Assembly (NCBI GenBank): GCA_003576695.1
Contig: QOZQ01000004.1
Coordinates: 124,001-188,000 of the forward strand
Reading direction: 5' to 3'
DNA: 64,000 bases
DNA from: Taklimakanibacter lacteus
GTDB lineage: Bacteria > Pseudomonadota > Alphaproteobacteria > Rhizobiales > Aestuariivirgaceae
Shown here: positions 23,892 through 32,420 of the stretch, piece after piece
Layout of the letters: each line of letters opens with the position of its first letter
How positions within the stretch are numbered: position 1 is the first letter of the stretch
Translations under genes and position numbers: made by a program
The notes under the pieces: generated by a model
Told to the model about the DNA's origin: nothing
The model's database searches: none
The model's input: only the letters and a program-made list of their open reading frames with translations

Positions 23892-24487
23892 GCAATTTCG
23901 TTCCGGTCGTCATCGAGCAGTCGAGCCGCGGCGAGCGTTCCTTCGATATCTTCTCGCGTCTGCTGCGCGAGCGCATCGTTTTCCTCAACGGCCAGATCGA
24001 CGACAACATGTCGGCGATCATCTGCGCCCAGCTCCTGTTCCTCGAGGCGGAAGGGGCGGGCAAGGAAATCGCCATGTATATCAACTCGCCGGGCGGCGTG
24101 GTGACCAGCGGTTTCGCCATTTACGACACGATGCAATATATCAAATGCCCGATCTCGACCGTGTGCATGGGCTTCGCCGCGTCGATGGCGTCGTTTCTCC
24201 TGATGGCCGGTACGCCGGGCCGGCGCATCTCGCTGCCCAATGCCCGCATCCTGCTGCATCAGCCTTCCGGCGGGTTCCAGGGCCAGGCCTCCGATATCGA
24301 GCGCCACGCCCAGGACATCATCAAGATGAAGAAGCGCATGATCGGGCTCTATGCCAGGCACTGCAAGCGCAGCACCGAAGAGGTCGAGCGCACCCTCGAC
24401 CGTGATTTCTTCATGACGGCGGAAGAGGCGCGTGACTGGGGCCTCGTCGATCATGTCTATGAGGTCAGGGCCGGCAAAGCCGCCTGA
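23888..24487 (+). CDS. ClpP-type serine protease subunit (paralogue in an ArsR operon)
   Basis: A 199-residue ClpP with the full catalytic triad: Ser99 in GFAASMAS, His124 in LLHQPSGG and Asp171 in TLDRDFFM, plus the family segments YINSPGG and [15 protein letters not shown]. ClpP forms a tetradecameric chamber that works with ClpX, ClpA or similar unfoldases. The housekeeping clpP normally lies next to clpX and lon; here the gene is instead the third member of a coupled ArsR - SRPBCC operon, so it is likely a secondary, condition-dependent subunit. Start ATG 23888 overlaps the SRPBCC stop. No unfoldase gene is adjacent. Confidence 0.9.
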   Translation: MSNFVPVVIEQSSRGERSFDIFSRLLRERIVFLNGQIDDNMSAIICAQLLFLEAEGAGKEIAMYINSPGGVVTSGFAIYDTMQYIKCPISTVCMGFAASMASFLLMAGTPGRRISLPNARILLHQPSGGFQGQASDIERHAQDIIKMKKRMIGLYARHCKRSTEEVERTLDRDFFMTAEEARDWGLVDHVYEVRAGKAA

Positions 24488-24600
24488 ATAGGCGTCATTT
24501 TCGGGAATTCCTGCAGGAAACCTTATCTCCGTGGCCTTAGGCTGGCGGGACCGGCGGAGAGGCTTCCGCGGGCACCTGCTGTCATTTTCGGGCGGTTCCC

Positions 24601-26562
24601 ATGCTATTTGCGCTATCAGGCTGGAATCACGATATTGGGCCCATGGACGAACCGGAAGACATCATTGCGGATGAAGAGGCCGTGGGCGATGGCCCTGGTC
24701 CGCATGTCATCCGCGCCCATCTGAAGACGCTGCCCAACAGGCCCGGCGTCTACCGGATGTTCGATGCCAAGGGCGATGTTCTCTATGTCGGCAAGGCGAG
24801 GAGCCTGAAGAACCGGGTGGCGAGCTATATCAGGCTCGGCGGCCACACCAACCGCATCGCGGCGATGATCTCGCTCACCGCCAATATGGAGTTCGTGACC
24901 ACCGAGACGGAGGCCGAGGCGCTTCTCCTCGAAGCCAATCTGATCAAGAAGCTCCGGCCCCGCTTCAACGTCTCTTTGCGCGACGACAAGTCCTTTCCCT
25001 ATATCCTGATCCGCAAGGACCATGAGGTCGCCCAGATCGTCAAGCATCGCGGTGCGCGCTCGCACAAGGGCAGCTATTTCGGGCCCTTCGCCTCGGCCGG
25101 TGCCGTCAACCGCACGATCAACGCCTTGCAGAAGGCCTTTCTTCTGCGCTCCTGCACCGACAGCGTTTACGAGAACCGCACCAGGCCGTGCTTGCTCTAT
25201 CAGATCAAGCGCTGCTCGGCGCCCTGTGTAGGCGAGATCGCGGCCGACAAATACAATGAGCTGGTGGACGAGGCGGAAGCCTTCCTCAACGGAAAGAGCA
25301 AGGCGGTGAAGGCCGATCTGGCGCGGCTGATGGAAGAGGCGTCCGAGAAGCTCGATTTCGAAAGTGCTGCCCGCTACCGCGACCGTATCCAGGCGATGAG
25401 CTTCGTCACCTCCGAGCAGGGCATCAACCCGCAAGGCGTGGAAGAAGCCGATGTCTTCGGCTTGGCACAGGAGGGCGGGCAGACCTGCATCCAGGTTTTC
25501 TTCTTCCGCGCCGGGCAGAACTGGGGCAACCGGCCCTATTTCCCGCGCGCCGACAAGTCCCTGGCCGCGGCGGAGGTGCTGGGCTCGTTCCTGGCGCAGT
25601 TCTATGACGACAAGCCCATTCCGCCCCTGATCCTCCTGTCGCATGAGATCGAGGAGACGGCGCTGCTCGAGGAGGCGCTTGCCACCCATGCCGGCCGCAA
25701 GGTCGAGATCGCGGTGCCGCAGCGCGGCGAGAAGAAGGCGCTGGTCGAGCATGCGGTCACCAATGCGCGCGAGGCCATGGGCCGCAAGCTCGCCGAATCC
25801 TCCTCCCAGGCCAAGCTCCTGGCCGGGGTCGCCCGCGTCTTCGGCCTGGCGGAAGCGCCGCGCCGCATCGAGGTCTATGACAACTCCCATATCCAGGGCG
25901 CCCAGGCGGTGGGCGGCATGATCGTCGCGGGGCCCGAAGGCTTCCTCAAATCGCAATATCGCAAGTTCAATATCCGCGCCGAGGACCTGACGCCGGGAGA
26001 TGATTTCGGCATGATGCGCGAGGTGCTGACGCGGCGGTTCTCGCGCTTGCTTAAGGAACATGGTGAACGGGAGCCCGCCAATGAGACGAGCCCCGACCAG
26101 CCGCAGGCCTGGCCGGATCTTGTGCTGATCGACGGCGGCCAGGGCCAGCTCAATGCGGCGCGCGCCGTGCTGGCCGATCTCGGCATTGCCGATCTCTGCA
26201 TCGCGGGCGTCGCAAAAGGACCAGACCGGGATGCCGGCCGGGAGCATTTCTATGTGCCTGACAAGCCGTCTTTCATGATCGAGGGGCGCGACCCGGTGCT
26301 TTACTATATCCAGCGCCTCAGGGACGAGGCGCACCGCTTCGCCATCGGCAGCCATCGGGCGAAGCGCGCCAGGGCCATTGCCCTCAACCCGCTGGACGAG
26401 ATCGCGGGTATTGGCCCGACTCGCAAAAAAGCCTTATTACAGGCCTTTGGATCGGCCAAGGCGGTGGCGCGGGCCAGCCTTGCCGATCTGGCAAAGGTCG
26501 AAGGGGTGAATAACGCTCTGGCCCAGGCTATCTATGACCACTTCCACGAGGGCGCTCCATGA
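24601..26562 (+). CDS. uvrC: Excinuclease ABC subunit C
   Basis: A 653-residue UvrC (639 if it starts at ATG 24643). It has an N-terminal GIY-YIG nuclease ([23 protein letters not shown]), the cysteine-bearing [25 protein letters not shown], a UVR helical domain ([18 protein letters not shown]), the RNase H-like 5' nuclease domain ([19 protein letters not shown] ... [14 protein letters not shown]), and a C-terminal helix-hairpin-helix ([17 protein letters not shown]). It makes the dual incisions in nucleotide excision repair with UvrA/B. Its stop overlaps pgsA (ATGA). The gap upstream contains a 12-base direct repeat. Confidence 0.95.
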   Translation: MLFALSGWNHDIGPMDEPEDIIADEEAVGDGPGPHVIRAHLKTLPNRPGVYRMFDAKGDVLYVGKARSLKNRVASYIRLGGHTNRIAAMISLTANMEFVTTETEAEALLLEANLIKKLRPRFNVSLRDDKSFPYILIRKDHEVAQIVKHRGARSHKGSYFGPFASAGAVNRTINALQKAFLLRSCTDSVYENRTRPCLLYQIKRCSAPCVGEIAADKYNELVDEAEAFLNGKSKAVKADLARLMEEASEKLDFESAARYRDRIQAMSFVTSEQGINPQGVEEADVFGLAQEGGQTCIQVFFFRAGQNWGNRPYFPRADKSLAAAEVLGSFLAQFYDDKPIPPLILLSHEIEETALLEEALATHAGRKVEIAVPQRGEKKALVEHAVTNAREAMGRKLAESSSQAKLLAGVARVFGLAEAPRRIEVYDNSHIQGAQAVGGMIVAGPEGFLKSQYRKFNIRAEDLTPGDDFGMMREVLTRRFSRLLKEHGEREPANETSPDQPQAWPDLVLIDGGQGQLNAARAVLADLGIADLCIAGVAKGPDRDAGREHFYVPDKPSFMIEGRDPVLYYIQRLRDEAHRFAIGSHRAKRARAIALNPLDEIAGIGPTRKKALLQAFGSAKAVARASLADLAKVEGVNNALAQAIYDHFHEGAP

Positions 26563-27167
26563 GCGATGCCGTAACGAAATTGGCCCAGAAGGAAAGCCAG
26601 CGCCATGCGCTGAGCCTGCCCAATCTGCTCACCTATGGGCGGCTGGTCGCGGTGCCGTTGGTGGCGGGGCTCATCCTGTGGGGCGGTGATGCGGCGCGCT
26701 GGACGGCGCTCGCTTTCTTCATCGCGGCGGCCATCACCGATTTCTTCGACGGTTATCTGGCCAGGCGCTGGAGCCAGCAATCGGCCCTGGGGCGCATGCT
26801 CGACCCGATTGCCGACAAGGTGCTGGTCGCCGTCGTGCTTCTGGTGCTCGCGGCCGATCGCACCATCGATGATGCGCATCTGTGGGCGGCGGTCATCATC
26901 CTCACCCGCGAGGTGCTGGTGTCGGGCCTGCGCGAATTCCTGGCGGAACTGCGCGTCTCGGTGCCGGTGACCAAGGTGGCCAAATGGAAGACGACGGTGC
27001 AGCTGATCGCCATCGGCTTCCTCATCGCCGGGCCCGCCGGCGACAAGATCCTTCCCTATGTCAGCGAATTCGGCCTGTTCTGCCTGTGGATCGCCGCGGC
27101 GCTCACGCTTTATACAGGCTATGATTATTTCCGGGCCGGCATCGGCCATGTGATGGAAGACAAGTGA
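26559..27167 (+). CDS. pgsA: CDP-diacylglycerol--glycerol-3-phosphate 3-phosphatidyltransferase
   Basis: A 202-residue membrane protein of the CDP-alcohol phosphotransferase family. The catalytic motif spans [20 protein letters not shown], then IADK: the pattern DG-x2-AR-x8-G-x3-D-x3-D is complete. [11 protein letters not shown] near the N-terminus is typical of PgsA. It makes phosphatidylglycerol phosphate, the first committed step to phosphatidylglycerol and cardiolipin. About five transmembrane helices are visible. It is coupled to uvrC upstream and to moaD downstream by four-base overlaps, an order common in Rhizobiales. Confidence 0.93.
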   Translation: MSDAVTKLAQKESQRHALSLPNLLTYGRLVAVPLVAGLILWGGDAARWTALAFFIAAAITDFFDGYLARRWSQQSALGRMLDPIADKVLVAVVLLVLAADRTIDDAHLWAAVIILTREVLVSGLREFLAELRVSVPVTKVAKWKTTVQLIAIGFLIAGPAGDKILPYVSEFGLFCLWIAAALTLYTGYDYFRAGIGHVMEDK

Positions 27168-27418
27168 CGAAGATTCTCTATTTCGCCCGCATGCGTCAGA
27201 TCATCGGCAAGGGGGAGGAGGACATCGCGATCCCAGGCGAGGTCAAGACCGTCAGCATGCTGATCGATTTCCTCAAAGGCCGCGATGAATCCTATGCCGC
27301 GGCCTTCGCCGATCCGCGCATCATCCGCGCTGCCATCGACCAGGCACATGCGCCGCTCGACACGCCGATCGCCGGCGCGCGCGAGATCGCCTTCTTCCCG
27401 CCGGTCACCGGGGGATAG
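27164..27418 (+). CDS. moaD: Molybdopterin synthase small subunit (sulfur carrier)
   Basis: An 84-residue ubiquitin-like protein: ILYFARMRQIIGKGEEDIAIP at the start and the essential C-terminal Gly-Gly (FFPPVTGG). MoaD carries the thiocarboxylate sulfur that MoaE inserts into precursor Z in molybdenum-cofactor synthesis. The start is GTG 27164, overlapping the pgsA stop (GTGA). In many relatives moaE follows immediately; here the next gene is a TPR protein after 131 bases, and no moaE is visible in the window. Confidence 0.9.
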   Translation: MTKILYFARMRQIIGKGEEDIAIPGEVKTVSMLIDFLKGRDESYAAAFADPRIIRAAIDQAHAPLDTPIAGAREIAFFPPVTGG

Positions 27419-27549
27419 GGATTCCACCGTTTTCGGGCTTTCTTCTTTTTGTTCTTCTTGAGCAACGATTAAAATTTGAACTGTCCGGTTAGCAGGAAGT
27501 TCAACCCCGGATGTGACTATCGACTGCGATGTTATCCGGGGGCGAATCG

Positions 27550-28716
27550 ATGTTTCATTTGAAATGGTTGCCTATTGCCGCGTGCCTGGTGCTGACAGCT
27601 TCTGGTCAATCTGCGGCTTCGCCTTACGATGATTGTCGCGACGGCAATGCGTTCACGGACTCCGAGAACCAGTTCATTGCCTGCGACCATGCTCTGCAAG
27701 CGGCATTGGACACGAAGCAGAAGTCCTTTCTCTATTTCAAGCGGGCAGAAGCGCTCTATTGGATGGACAAGTTCGGTCCGGCACTGGCCGATGTCGATCT
27801 TGCCATCCAGGGTAACCGGCAACTCGTCCCGGCCTACGTCCGGCGCGCTTGGATTTATCTCACATTCGGGCAATGGGAGGAGGCTAGCCGCGATATCGAA
27901 GAAGTACTCGCTCAGGAGCCTCACAATGCCGAGGGACTGTTTGCGCTGAGTTATTTATTTACAAGCATCGAGCCGAATTCGGCCAGGGCGCTCGAAGCCT
28001 TGCGGCAATCCCTCGAAATCAAGCCCGATTTTCACCTCGCGCGGCTCAACCTTGCCTACAAGAACTACATGCGTGGTGATCTTGAAGGTATGTTGAAGGA
28101 GTTCGACACCATACTGGCGCATGATGCGGGCGAACTTGACAAGGTTTCTTTCCGTTCTGGCGGTCCGAGGCGTGGAACATATCCGTTCAGCGGCTACGTT
28201 CGATATGAGCGATCGAAATACCTGATTTTCGCCAGGCGGAACGAGGAGGCGCTTGAGGGCGTCAACTGGCTGATCGCGCATTACCCCAATGTCGCCTCGG
28301 CCTTCGTGCTTCGCGGTCAAATTCTAAGAGGCCAAAACAAGGAGAGTGACGCGCTCAAGGAATACAGCCATGCCGTCGAGCTTGATCCTGCCGATGTGGA
28401 TGCGCGGCGGGGAAAGGCCTGGACGCTTTTCTCCCTTGAGAAAATGGGCGAGGCCATGGCCGAGGCCGACTGGCTGGCCCAGCGAACCTCACCGGTCCGT
28501 GGAGAGGGATTCCAGTTGCGCGCTTATATAAACAAAAAGCTTGGCCTTGGTGACCAGGCCCTGCTCGACTATGAAGAGGCGTTCCGAAACGATCGGGAGA
28601 TATTGCGCCGGACGCAGCGGTTGGTGGTCGAGCTCGGTTATGCCTCCGCCGACAGCTCCGGCGAAGAGTTTCGCAACGGGATGAGAGCCTGCATCGCAGA
28701 TCCGGAGTGCTACTGA
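27550..28716 (+). CDS. Secreted TPR-repeat protein with C-terminal peptidoglycan-binding-like tail (copy 1)
   Basis: A 388-residue exported protein. The signal peptide is MFHLKWLPIAACLVLTASGQSAAS. Several tetratricopeptide repeats follow (for example SFLYFKRAEALYWMDKFGPALADVDLAI at about 60-90, and VLRGQILRGQNKESDALKEYSHAVELDP near 255-283). The C-terminus, ILRRTQRLVVELGYASADSS then EFRNGMRACIADPECY, resembles the helical repeat of a PG_binding_1 domain with a terminal cysteine pair. The next gene has the same organisation, so they are tandem paralogues. Base composition is lower in GC than the neighbours. Start ATG 27550 is preferred to 27529. Role unknown. Confidence 0.75.
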   Translation: MFHLKWLPIAACLVLTASGQSAASPYDDCRDGNAFTDSENQFIACDHALQAALDTKQKSFLYFKRAEALYWMDKFGPALADVDLAIQGNRQLVPAYVRRAWIYLTFGQWEEASRDIEEVLAQEPHNAEGLFALSYLFTSIEPNSARALEALRQSLEIKPDFHLARLNLAYKNYMRGDLEGMLKEFDTILAHDAGELDKVSFRSGGPRRGTYPFSGYVRYERSKYLIFARRNEEALEGVNWLIAHYPNVASAFVLRGQILRGQNKESDALKEYSHAVELDPADVDARRGKAWTLFSLEKMGEAMAEADWLAQRTSPVRGEGFQLRAYINKKLGLGDQALLDYEEAFRNDREILRRTQRLVVELGYASADSSGEEFRNGMRACIADPECY

Positions 28717-28717
28717 G

Positions 28718-29800
28718 ATGTTTGCGCGGACTTCGGTCTTCGGCCTCGCCCTGACAGCGGGGCTCACCGTTCTCAGCGATTACTCTCTAGCATCCGACCT
28801 GGAACAGTGCGAGGCCGCGACTGCGGGCGAGCAGCAGCGGCAAGATGCTTGTGACAGGGTCATGCACGCTTCATCTGCCTCGCCGCGCGATCGTGCGCGA
28901 GCGCTGGTTCAATTGGGTCGCCTCGTGCGAATGAAACCGGATGGCTTCAGTCAGTGGCCCGGTATGCTGGACGCAGCCGTAGCCGCCGATCCGACCTATG
29001 TGCCGGCAATCCTCAATAGGGCGGAATGGTTTATCTTCGAAACCAAAGGGCATGATGCGGTCAGGCTCCTTGAGCCGGCGCTCGCGAGCAACCCTCGCAA
29101 CGTCGAGCTTCTGGTCATGCTCGGACGCGCCAATGCCGCCCTCCAGCTGCCCGACCGCGCCTTGCAGTTCTTCAGCGAAGCTCTCGATGAAGATCCTCAC
29201 CATATGAGAGCCAGCTACGAGGCCGGGCAAGCTTATGAAATGGTGAACGAATATAAGCATGCCGCCGAGGCCTATAGGAAAGCGGGAGAAAGTTACGATC
29301 CTTCCTATGTTTCCCAGGGCTGGCTCGGCATCGAGGACCCCAATATTCCGGCCGCGCGCATCTACAATCGCCTGGGTGAAGTCGACAAGGCAGCGGCTCT
29401 CCTGACCACCGCCATCGATCGCTCACCTGTGGGACTGGTCCAGGCCAATGTTTTCGAGGCGCGGGCTTCCTACTATCAGGCACTGGGGCGCGATGAGGAG
29501 GCGATAGCGGATCTTACATCGGCTCTGCGCAAGGCAAATCCGGATGAGCACATGCCTTTGCTGTTTAAACGCTCGATCCTTTATCAAAGAACGGGCAAAA
29601 GCCGGGAAGCAGAAGAGGATATCGGCCGGGCGCTGCGTAGCGGCGACCGCAGGACCGTGCTGCGCATGCAGGTCTATCTGCGTAACCAAGGATATACTGA
29701 AGTCACGATCAACGGCGTTGCCGATCCGGGTCTGATGAAGCTGATCTCTGCCTGCTTCGCCACGCCGAAATGCAGCGATGGCCTGGGAAGCCCGATATAG
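28718..29800 (+). CDS. Secreted TPR-repeat protein with C-terminal peptidoglycan-binding-like tail (copy 2)
   Basis: A 360-residue exported protein starting one base after the stop of copy 1. The signal peptide ends near YSLAS. N-terminal cysteines (EQCEAATAGEQQRQDACDR) precede TPR units such as VELLVMLGRANAALQLPDRALQFFSEAL and MRASYEAGQAYEMVNEYKHAAEAYRKAG. The tail VYLRNQGYTEVTINGVADPG and LISACFATPKC parallels that of copy 1. The two genes are surely co-transcribed and may form a periplasmic complex. There is no enzyme domain; the function is not known. Confidence 0.72.
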   Translation: MFARTSVFGLALTAGLTVLSDYSLASDLEQCEAATAGEQQRQDACDRVMHASSASPRDRARALVQLGRLVRMKPDGFSQWPGMLDAAVAADPTYVPAILNRAEWFIFETKGHDAVRLLEPALASNPRNVELLVMLGRANAALQLPDRALQFFSEALDEDPHHMRASYEAGQAYEMVNEYKHAAEAYRKAGESYDPSYVSQGWLGIEDPNIPAARIYNRLGEVDKAAALLTTAIDRSPVGLVQANVFEARASYYQALGRDEEAIADLTSALRKANPDEHMPLLFKRSILYQRTGKSREAEEDIGRALRSGDRRTVLRMQVYLRNQGYTEVTINGVADPGLMKLISACFATPKCSDGLGSPI

Positions 29801-29834
29801 CGGCAAATGCAAGAAACTCGATCGCGGACTCTCA

Positions 29835-29859
29835 GGAACCATTCTCCTTCCCTGGGGTT
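29835..29859 (+). promoter_or_regulatory. EcfG-type general-stress promoter candidate
   Basis: GGAAC at 29835-29839 and GGTT at 29856-29859 with a 16-base spacer match, except for the first -10 base (G instead of C), the GGAAC-N16/17-CGTT promoter used by the alphaproteobacterial general stress sigma factor EcfG (RpoE2). It ends 22 bases before the DUF3175 start, a suitable position for its promoter. Confidence 0.45.
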
Positions 29860-29881
29860 GTGCGTCGAGTGAGAGGCATGG

Positions 29882-30178
29882 ATGAGCACCGCTCCCCAGA
29901 AACGCTGGTCGCAGGACGTCACGGAGAAGAGCGATGCGCTCGATCTCGACAAAGGCGTCTTCACCTGGAAGAGCCCCAAGCGCATCGCAGCATCGCTGAA
30001 ACGCTCGGCGGAGCACAGCAGGCGGCGAAAATCCGGCGCCTTCCGCTCCGCCATGTCGATGCTGACCTTCTATGTCAATCGCGGCGGCAAGGATCTGCCC
30101 AAGGCCCAGAAAAACGTGCTGGAGCGCGCCAAGGACGAATTGCGCGCCCAGTTCGGCCGGGCGCGCAAGGAGGATTGA
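29882..30178 (+). CDS. DUF3175 family protein
   Basis: A 98-residue basic protein with the whole DUF3175 motif: RWSQDVTEKSDALDLDKGVF, SPKRIAASLKRSAEHSRRRK, SAMSMLTFYVNRGGK and KAQKNVLERAKDELRAQFGR. The family is widespread in Proteobacteria without assigned function; the many Lys/Arg residues suggest nucleic-acid contact, which is speculation. An EcfG-like stress promoter lies just upstream. It meets ilvE tail to tail with three bases between stops. Confidence 0.85.
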   Translation: MSTAPQKRWSQDVTEKSDALDLDKGVFTWKSPKRIAASLKRSAEHSRRRKSGAFRSAMSMLTFYVNRGGKDLPKAQKNVLERAKDELRAQFGRARKED

Positions 30179-30181
30179 GGA

Positions 30182-31069
30182 TCAGGCCGCCTTCTTCTTC
30201 GGCTGCACTTCGTTCAGATAATCCGAACGCAGCGCGCGGGTGAGATCGCCGACGGTGAACTTGTAGGGACCGATCTCGCCGACCGGCGTCACCTCGGCGG
30301 CCGTGCCGACGATGAAGCACTGCTCGAAGCCCTTCAGCTCTTCCGGCATGATGGCGCGCTCGATGACCTTGATCTGGCGCTTCTGGGCGAGGCCGATGAC
30401 GGTGCGCCGGGTGATGCCGTCGAGGAAGCAGTCGGGTGTCGGCGTGTGGATCTCGCCATCCTTCACGAAGAAGATATTGGCGCCGGTGCATTCGGCAACG
30501 CGGCCGCGCCAGTCGAGCATCATGGCGTCGGCATAGCCCTTGCGCTCGGCCTTGTGCTTGGAAATGGTGCAGATCATGTAGAGGCCGACGGCCTTCGCCT
30601 TTGAGGGGGCGGTCATCGGATCGGGCCGGCGATATTCGGCAATGTCGAGCCCGATGCCCTTTTCGAGCTGGGCCGGATCGAAATAGGCCGGCCACTGCCA
30701 GATGGCGATGGCGAGATTGATTTTGGTGTTCTGCGCGGCGACGCCCATCATTTCCGACCCGCGCCAGGCGATCGGGCGGACATAGGCGTCGGCAAAACCC
30801 TGCCGTTTCAGGGTCTCGCGGCAGGCGGCGTCGATCTCGGCCACCGTATAGGGGATCTTCATGTCGAGGATCTCGGCCGAGTCGATCAGGCGCTGACTGT
30901 GCTCGGTCAGCTTGAAGATTTCGCCGCCATAGGCGCGCTCGCCCTCGAAAACGCCGCTGCCATAATGCAGGCCGTGGGTCAGCACATGGACCTTGGCATC
31001 CTTCCACGGCACGAATTCGCCGTTCATCCAGATGACGCCTTCGCGCTGGTCAAAAGGAACGATCGCCAT
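30182..31069 (-). CDS. ilvE: Branched-chain amino acid aminotransferase
   Basis: A 295-residue class IV PLP aminotransferase. Evidence: WMNGEFVPWKDAKVHVLTHGLHYGSGVFEG at the N-terminus, the PLP lysine in SKAKAVGLYM, WRGRVAECTGANIFFVKDG, TPTPDCFLDGITRRTV, and FIVGTAAEVTPVGEIG near the end. It interconverts leucine, isoleucine and valine with their 2-oxo acids. The start ATG 31069 fits the family; an upstream extension to 31138 is unlikely. It diverges from the MarR gene. The lysine-rich end PKKKAA is usual in alphaproteobacterial copies. Confidence 0.92.
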   Translation of the reverse strand: MAIVPFDQREGVIWMNGEFVPWKDAKVHVLTHGLHYGSGVFEGERAYGGEIFKLTEHSQRLIDSAEILDMKIPYTVAEIDAACRETLKRQGFADAYVRPIAWRGSEMMGVAAQNTKINLAIAIWQWPAYFDPAQLEKGIGLDIAEYRRPDPMTAPSKAKAVGLYMICTISKHKAERKGYADAMMLDWRGRVAECTGANIFFVKDGEIHTPTPDCFLDGITRRTVIGLAQKRQIKVIERAIMPEELKGFEQCFIVGTAAEVTPVGEIGPYKFTVGDLTRALRSDYLNEVQPKKKAA

Positions 31070-31147
31070 GGCACTTCTCCCAATTTTTCCGGCTGCTTGG
31101 CATTTTTGCACGCAGCGGCGGTTCGGCCTATATGTCACTACGGCTGT

Positions 31148-31159
31148 CCGAATATTCGG
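31148..31159. promoter_or_regulatory. Palindrome and spaced direct repeats between ilvE and the MarR gene
   Basis: CCGAATATTCGG is perfectly palindromic and lies midway between the divergent ilvE and MarR starts. In addition the heptamer TTCGGCC occurs at 31122-31128 and again at 31155-31161, exactly 33 bases apart, each followed by a related ATGTCA / ATGACG stretch. Symmetry and spacing of about three helical turns suggest regulator binding, possibly by the MarR protein itself. Confidence 0.35.
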
Positions 31160-31227
31160 CCGACATGACGCAATAAGGTTTCTTGCGATTGTGACCTCTT
31201 ATAACAAACTTCGGAAAATACGTCAAT

Positions 31228-31731
31228 ATGGCTGACATAATTTCTGGCCGCGATGTGGGTGATGAGGAAATCGTCAGCCTCATCGAGCTCCTGTTCTTCG
31301 CCTATCGCGATTTCACCTCCGATCCCGACGCAATCCTGGCGGAATGGGGCTTCGGGCGCGCCCATCATCGGGTCGTGCATTTTGTCGGCCGCAATCCCGG
31401 CATGACGGTGGCGCAGCTCCTCGGCATACTGGGCATCACCAAGCAGAGCCTCGGCCGCGTGCTGCGCGACCTGATCGAGAAGGACCTTGTCTATCAGCGC
31501 CCGGGCGATCTCGACCGAAGACAGAGACTCCTGTTCCTCACCAGGGAAGGCGAGGCACTCAGGCTCAAGCTGATGGCGCCGCAGGGCGAGCGCATCATCC
31601 GCGCGCTCAGCGAGGCGGGCGAAAAGACGGAGCCCTCCTACCGCACCGTGCTGTATCATCTGATCAGCCCGGAGAACCGCCGGGCGGTGAGCGACTGGCT
31701 GAAGAGTCGCGCGGAGCAGACGAAGGAATGA
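31228..31731 (+). CDS. MarR-family transcriptional regulator (PetP-like)
   Basis: A 167-residue winged-helix protein: AEWGFGRAHHRVVHFVGRNPG, MTVAQLLGILGITKQSLGRVLRDLIEKDLVYQRPGDLDRRQRLLFLT (the helix-turn-helix and wing), then a C-terminal dimerisation helix. It is directly coupled to an OmpR-type response regulator (ATGA overlap), the same order as petP-petR described in Rhodobacter. No cysteine that would act as an oxidation sensor is seen. Probably a local regulator of this operon; its ligand is unknown. Confidence 0.85.
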   Translation: MADIISGRDVGDEEIVSLIELLFFAYRDFTSDPDAILAEWGFGRAHHRVVHFVGRNPGMTVAQLLGILGITKQSLGRVLRDLIEKDLVYQRPGDLDRRQRLLFLTREGEALRLKLMAPQGERIIRALSEAGEKTEPSYRTVLYHLISPENRRAVSDWLKSRAEQTKE

Positions 31732-32411
31732 CAGAGGAGAAGCCGCATATACTGGTCATCGACGATGACCGCCGCATCCGCGAGCTCCTGCAGTCCTATC
31801 TGGCGGAGAACGGCTTCCGCGTCTCGGTCGCGCCGACGGCGGCGGGGGCGCGTGAGCGGATGCGCGGCCTCACCTTCGACCTACTCATTCTCGATGTGAT
31901 GATGCCGGGCGAGAGCGGCACGGCGCTGGCGCAGTCGTTGCGCGGCGCACAGGAGCGGATCCCCATCCTCATGCTGTCGGCGCTGTCGGAGATCGAGGAC
32001 CGGATCAACGGATTGATGGCGGGAAGCGATGATTACCTGCCGAAGCCCTTCGAGCCCCGGGAATTGCTGCTCAGGGTGCAGAACCTGCTGCGCCGGGCGG
32101 CGCCACCGGTCGACCATCGGGTCGATGTGCGGTTCGGCGACTGCCTGTTCAACGTGACGCGCGGCGAGCTCAGGCGCAATGGCGATCTGGTCAAGCTGAC
32201 GACGCGGGAGCGGGAACTCCTGCGCCTCTTCATCCAGAATGCCGGCAAGCCGATCACCCGCGCCGAGCTTTCCCCCGACGGGGCAGAGGACAATGCCCGA
32301 ACCGTGGATGTTCAGATCAACCGCCTGCGCCAGAAGATCGAGGAAGACCCGTCCAACCCGGTTTATCTGCAAACCGTGCGCGGGGCAGGCTATACTCTGC
32401 ATATAGACTGA
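31728..32411 (+). CDS. OmpR/PetR-type response regulator
   Basis: A 227-residue two-domain response regulator. The receiver domain has the acidic pair D12/D13, phosphoacceptor D56 in LLILDVMMPG, S84 and K106 in YLPKPFEP. The DNA-binding winged helix shows LVKLTTRERELLRLFIQNAG and ARTVDVQINRLRQKIEEDP ... TVRGAGYTLHID. It is coupled to the MarR gene by a four-base overlap and followed by a histidine kinase after nine bases. A longer upstream frame exists but would run through the MarR gene. The regulon cannot be read from here. Confidence 0.92.
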   Translation: MTEEKPHILVIDDDRRIRELLQSYLAENGFRVSVAPTAAGARERMRGLTFDLLILDVMMPGESGTALAQSLRGAQERIPILMLSALSEIEDRINGLMAGSDDYLPKPFEPRELLLRVQNLLRRAAPPVDHRVDVRFGDCLFNVTRGELRRNGDLVKLTTRERELLRLFIQNAGKPITRAELSPDGAEDNARTVDVQINRLRQKIEEDPSNPVYLQTVRGAGYTLHID

Positions 32412-32420
32412 GGATGCCAG

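Noticed and set aside
24494..24592. 12-base direct repeat GTCATTTTCGGG at 24494-24505 and 24581-24592 ahead of uvrC
   Set aside because: Only two copies, no symmetry and no third copy in the gap; may be a regulator site but too little to call.
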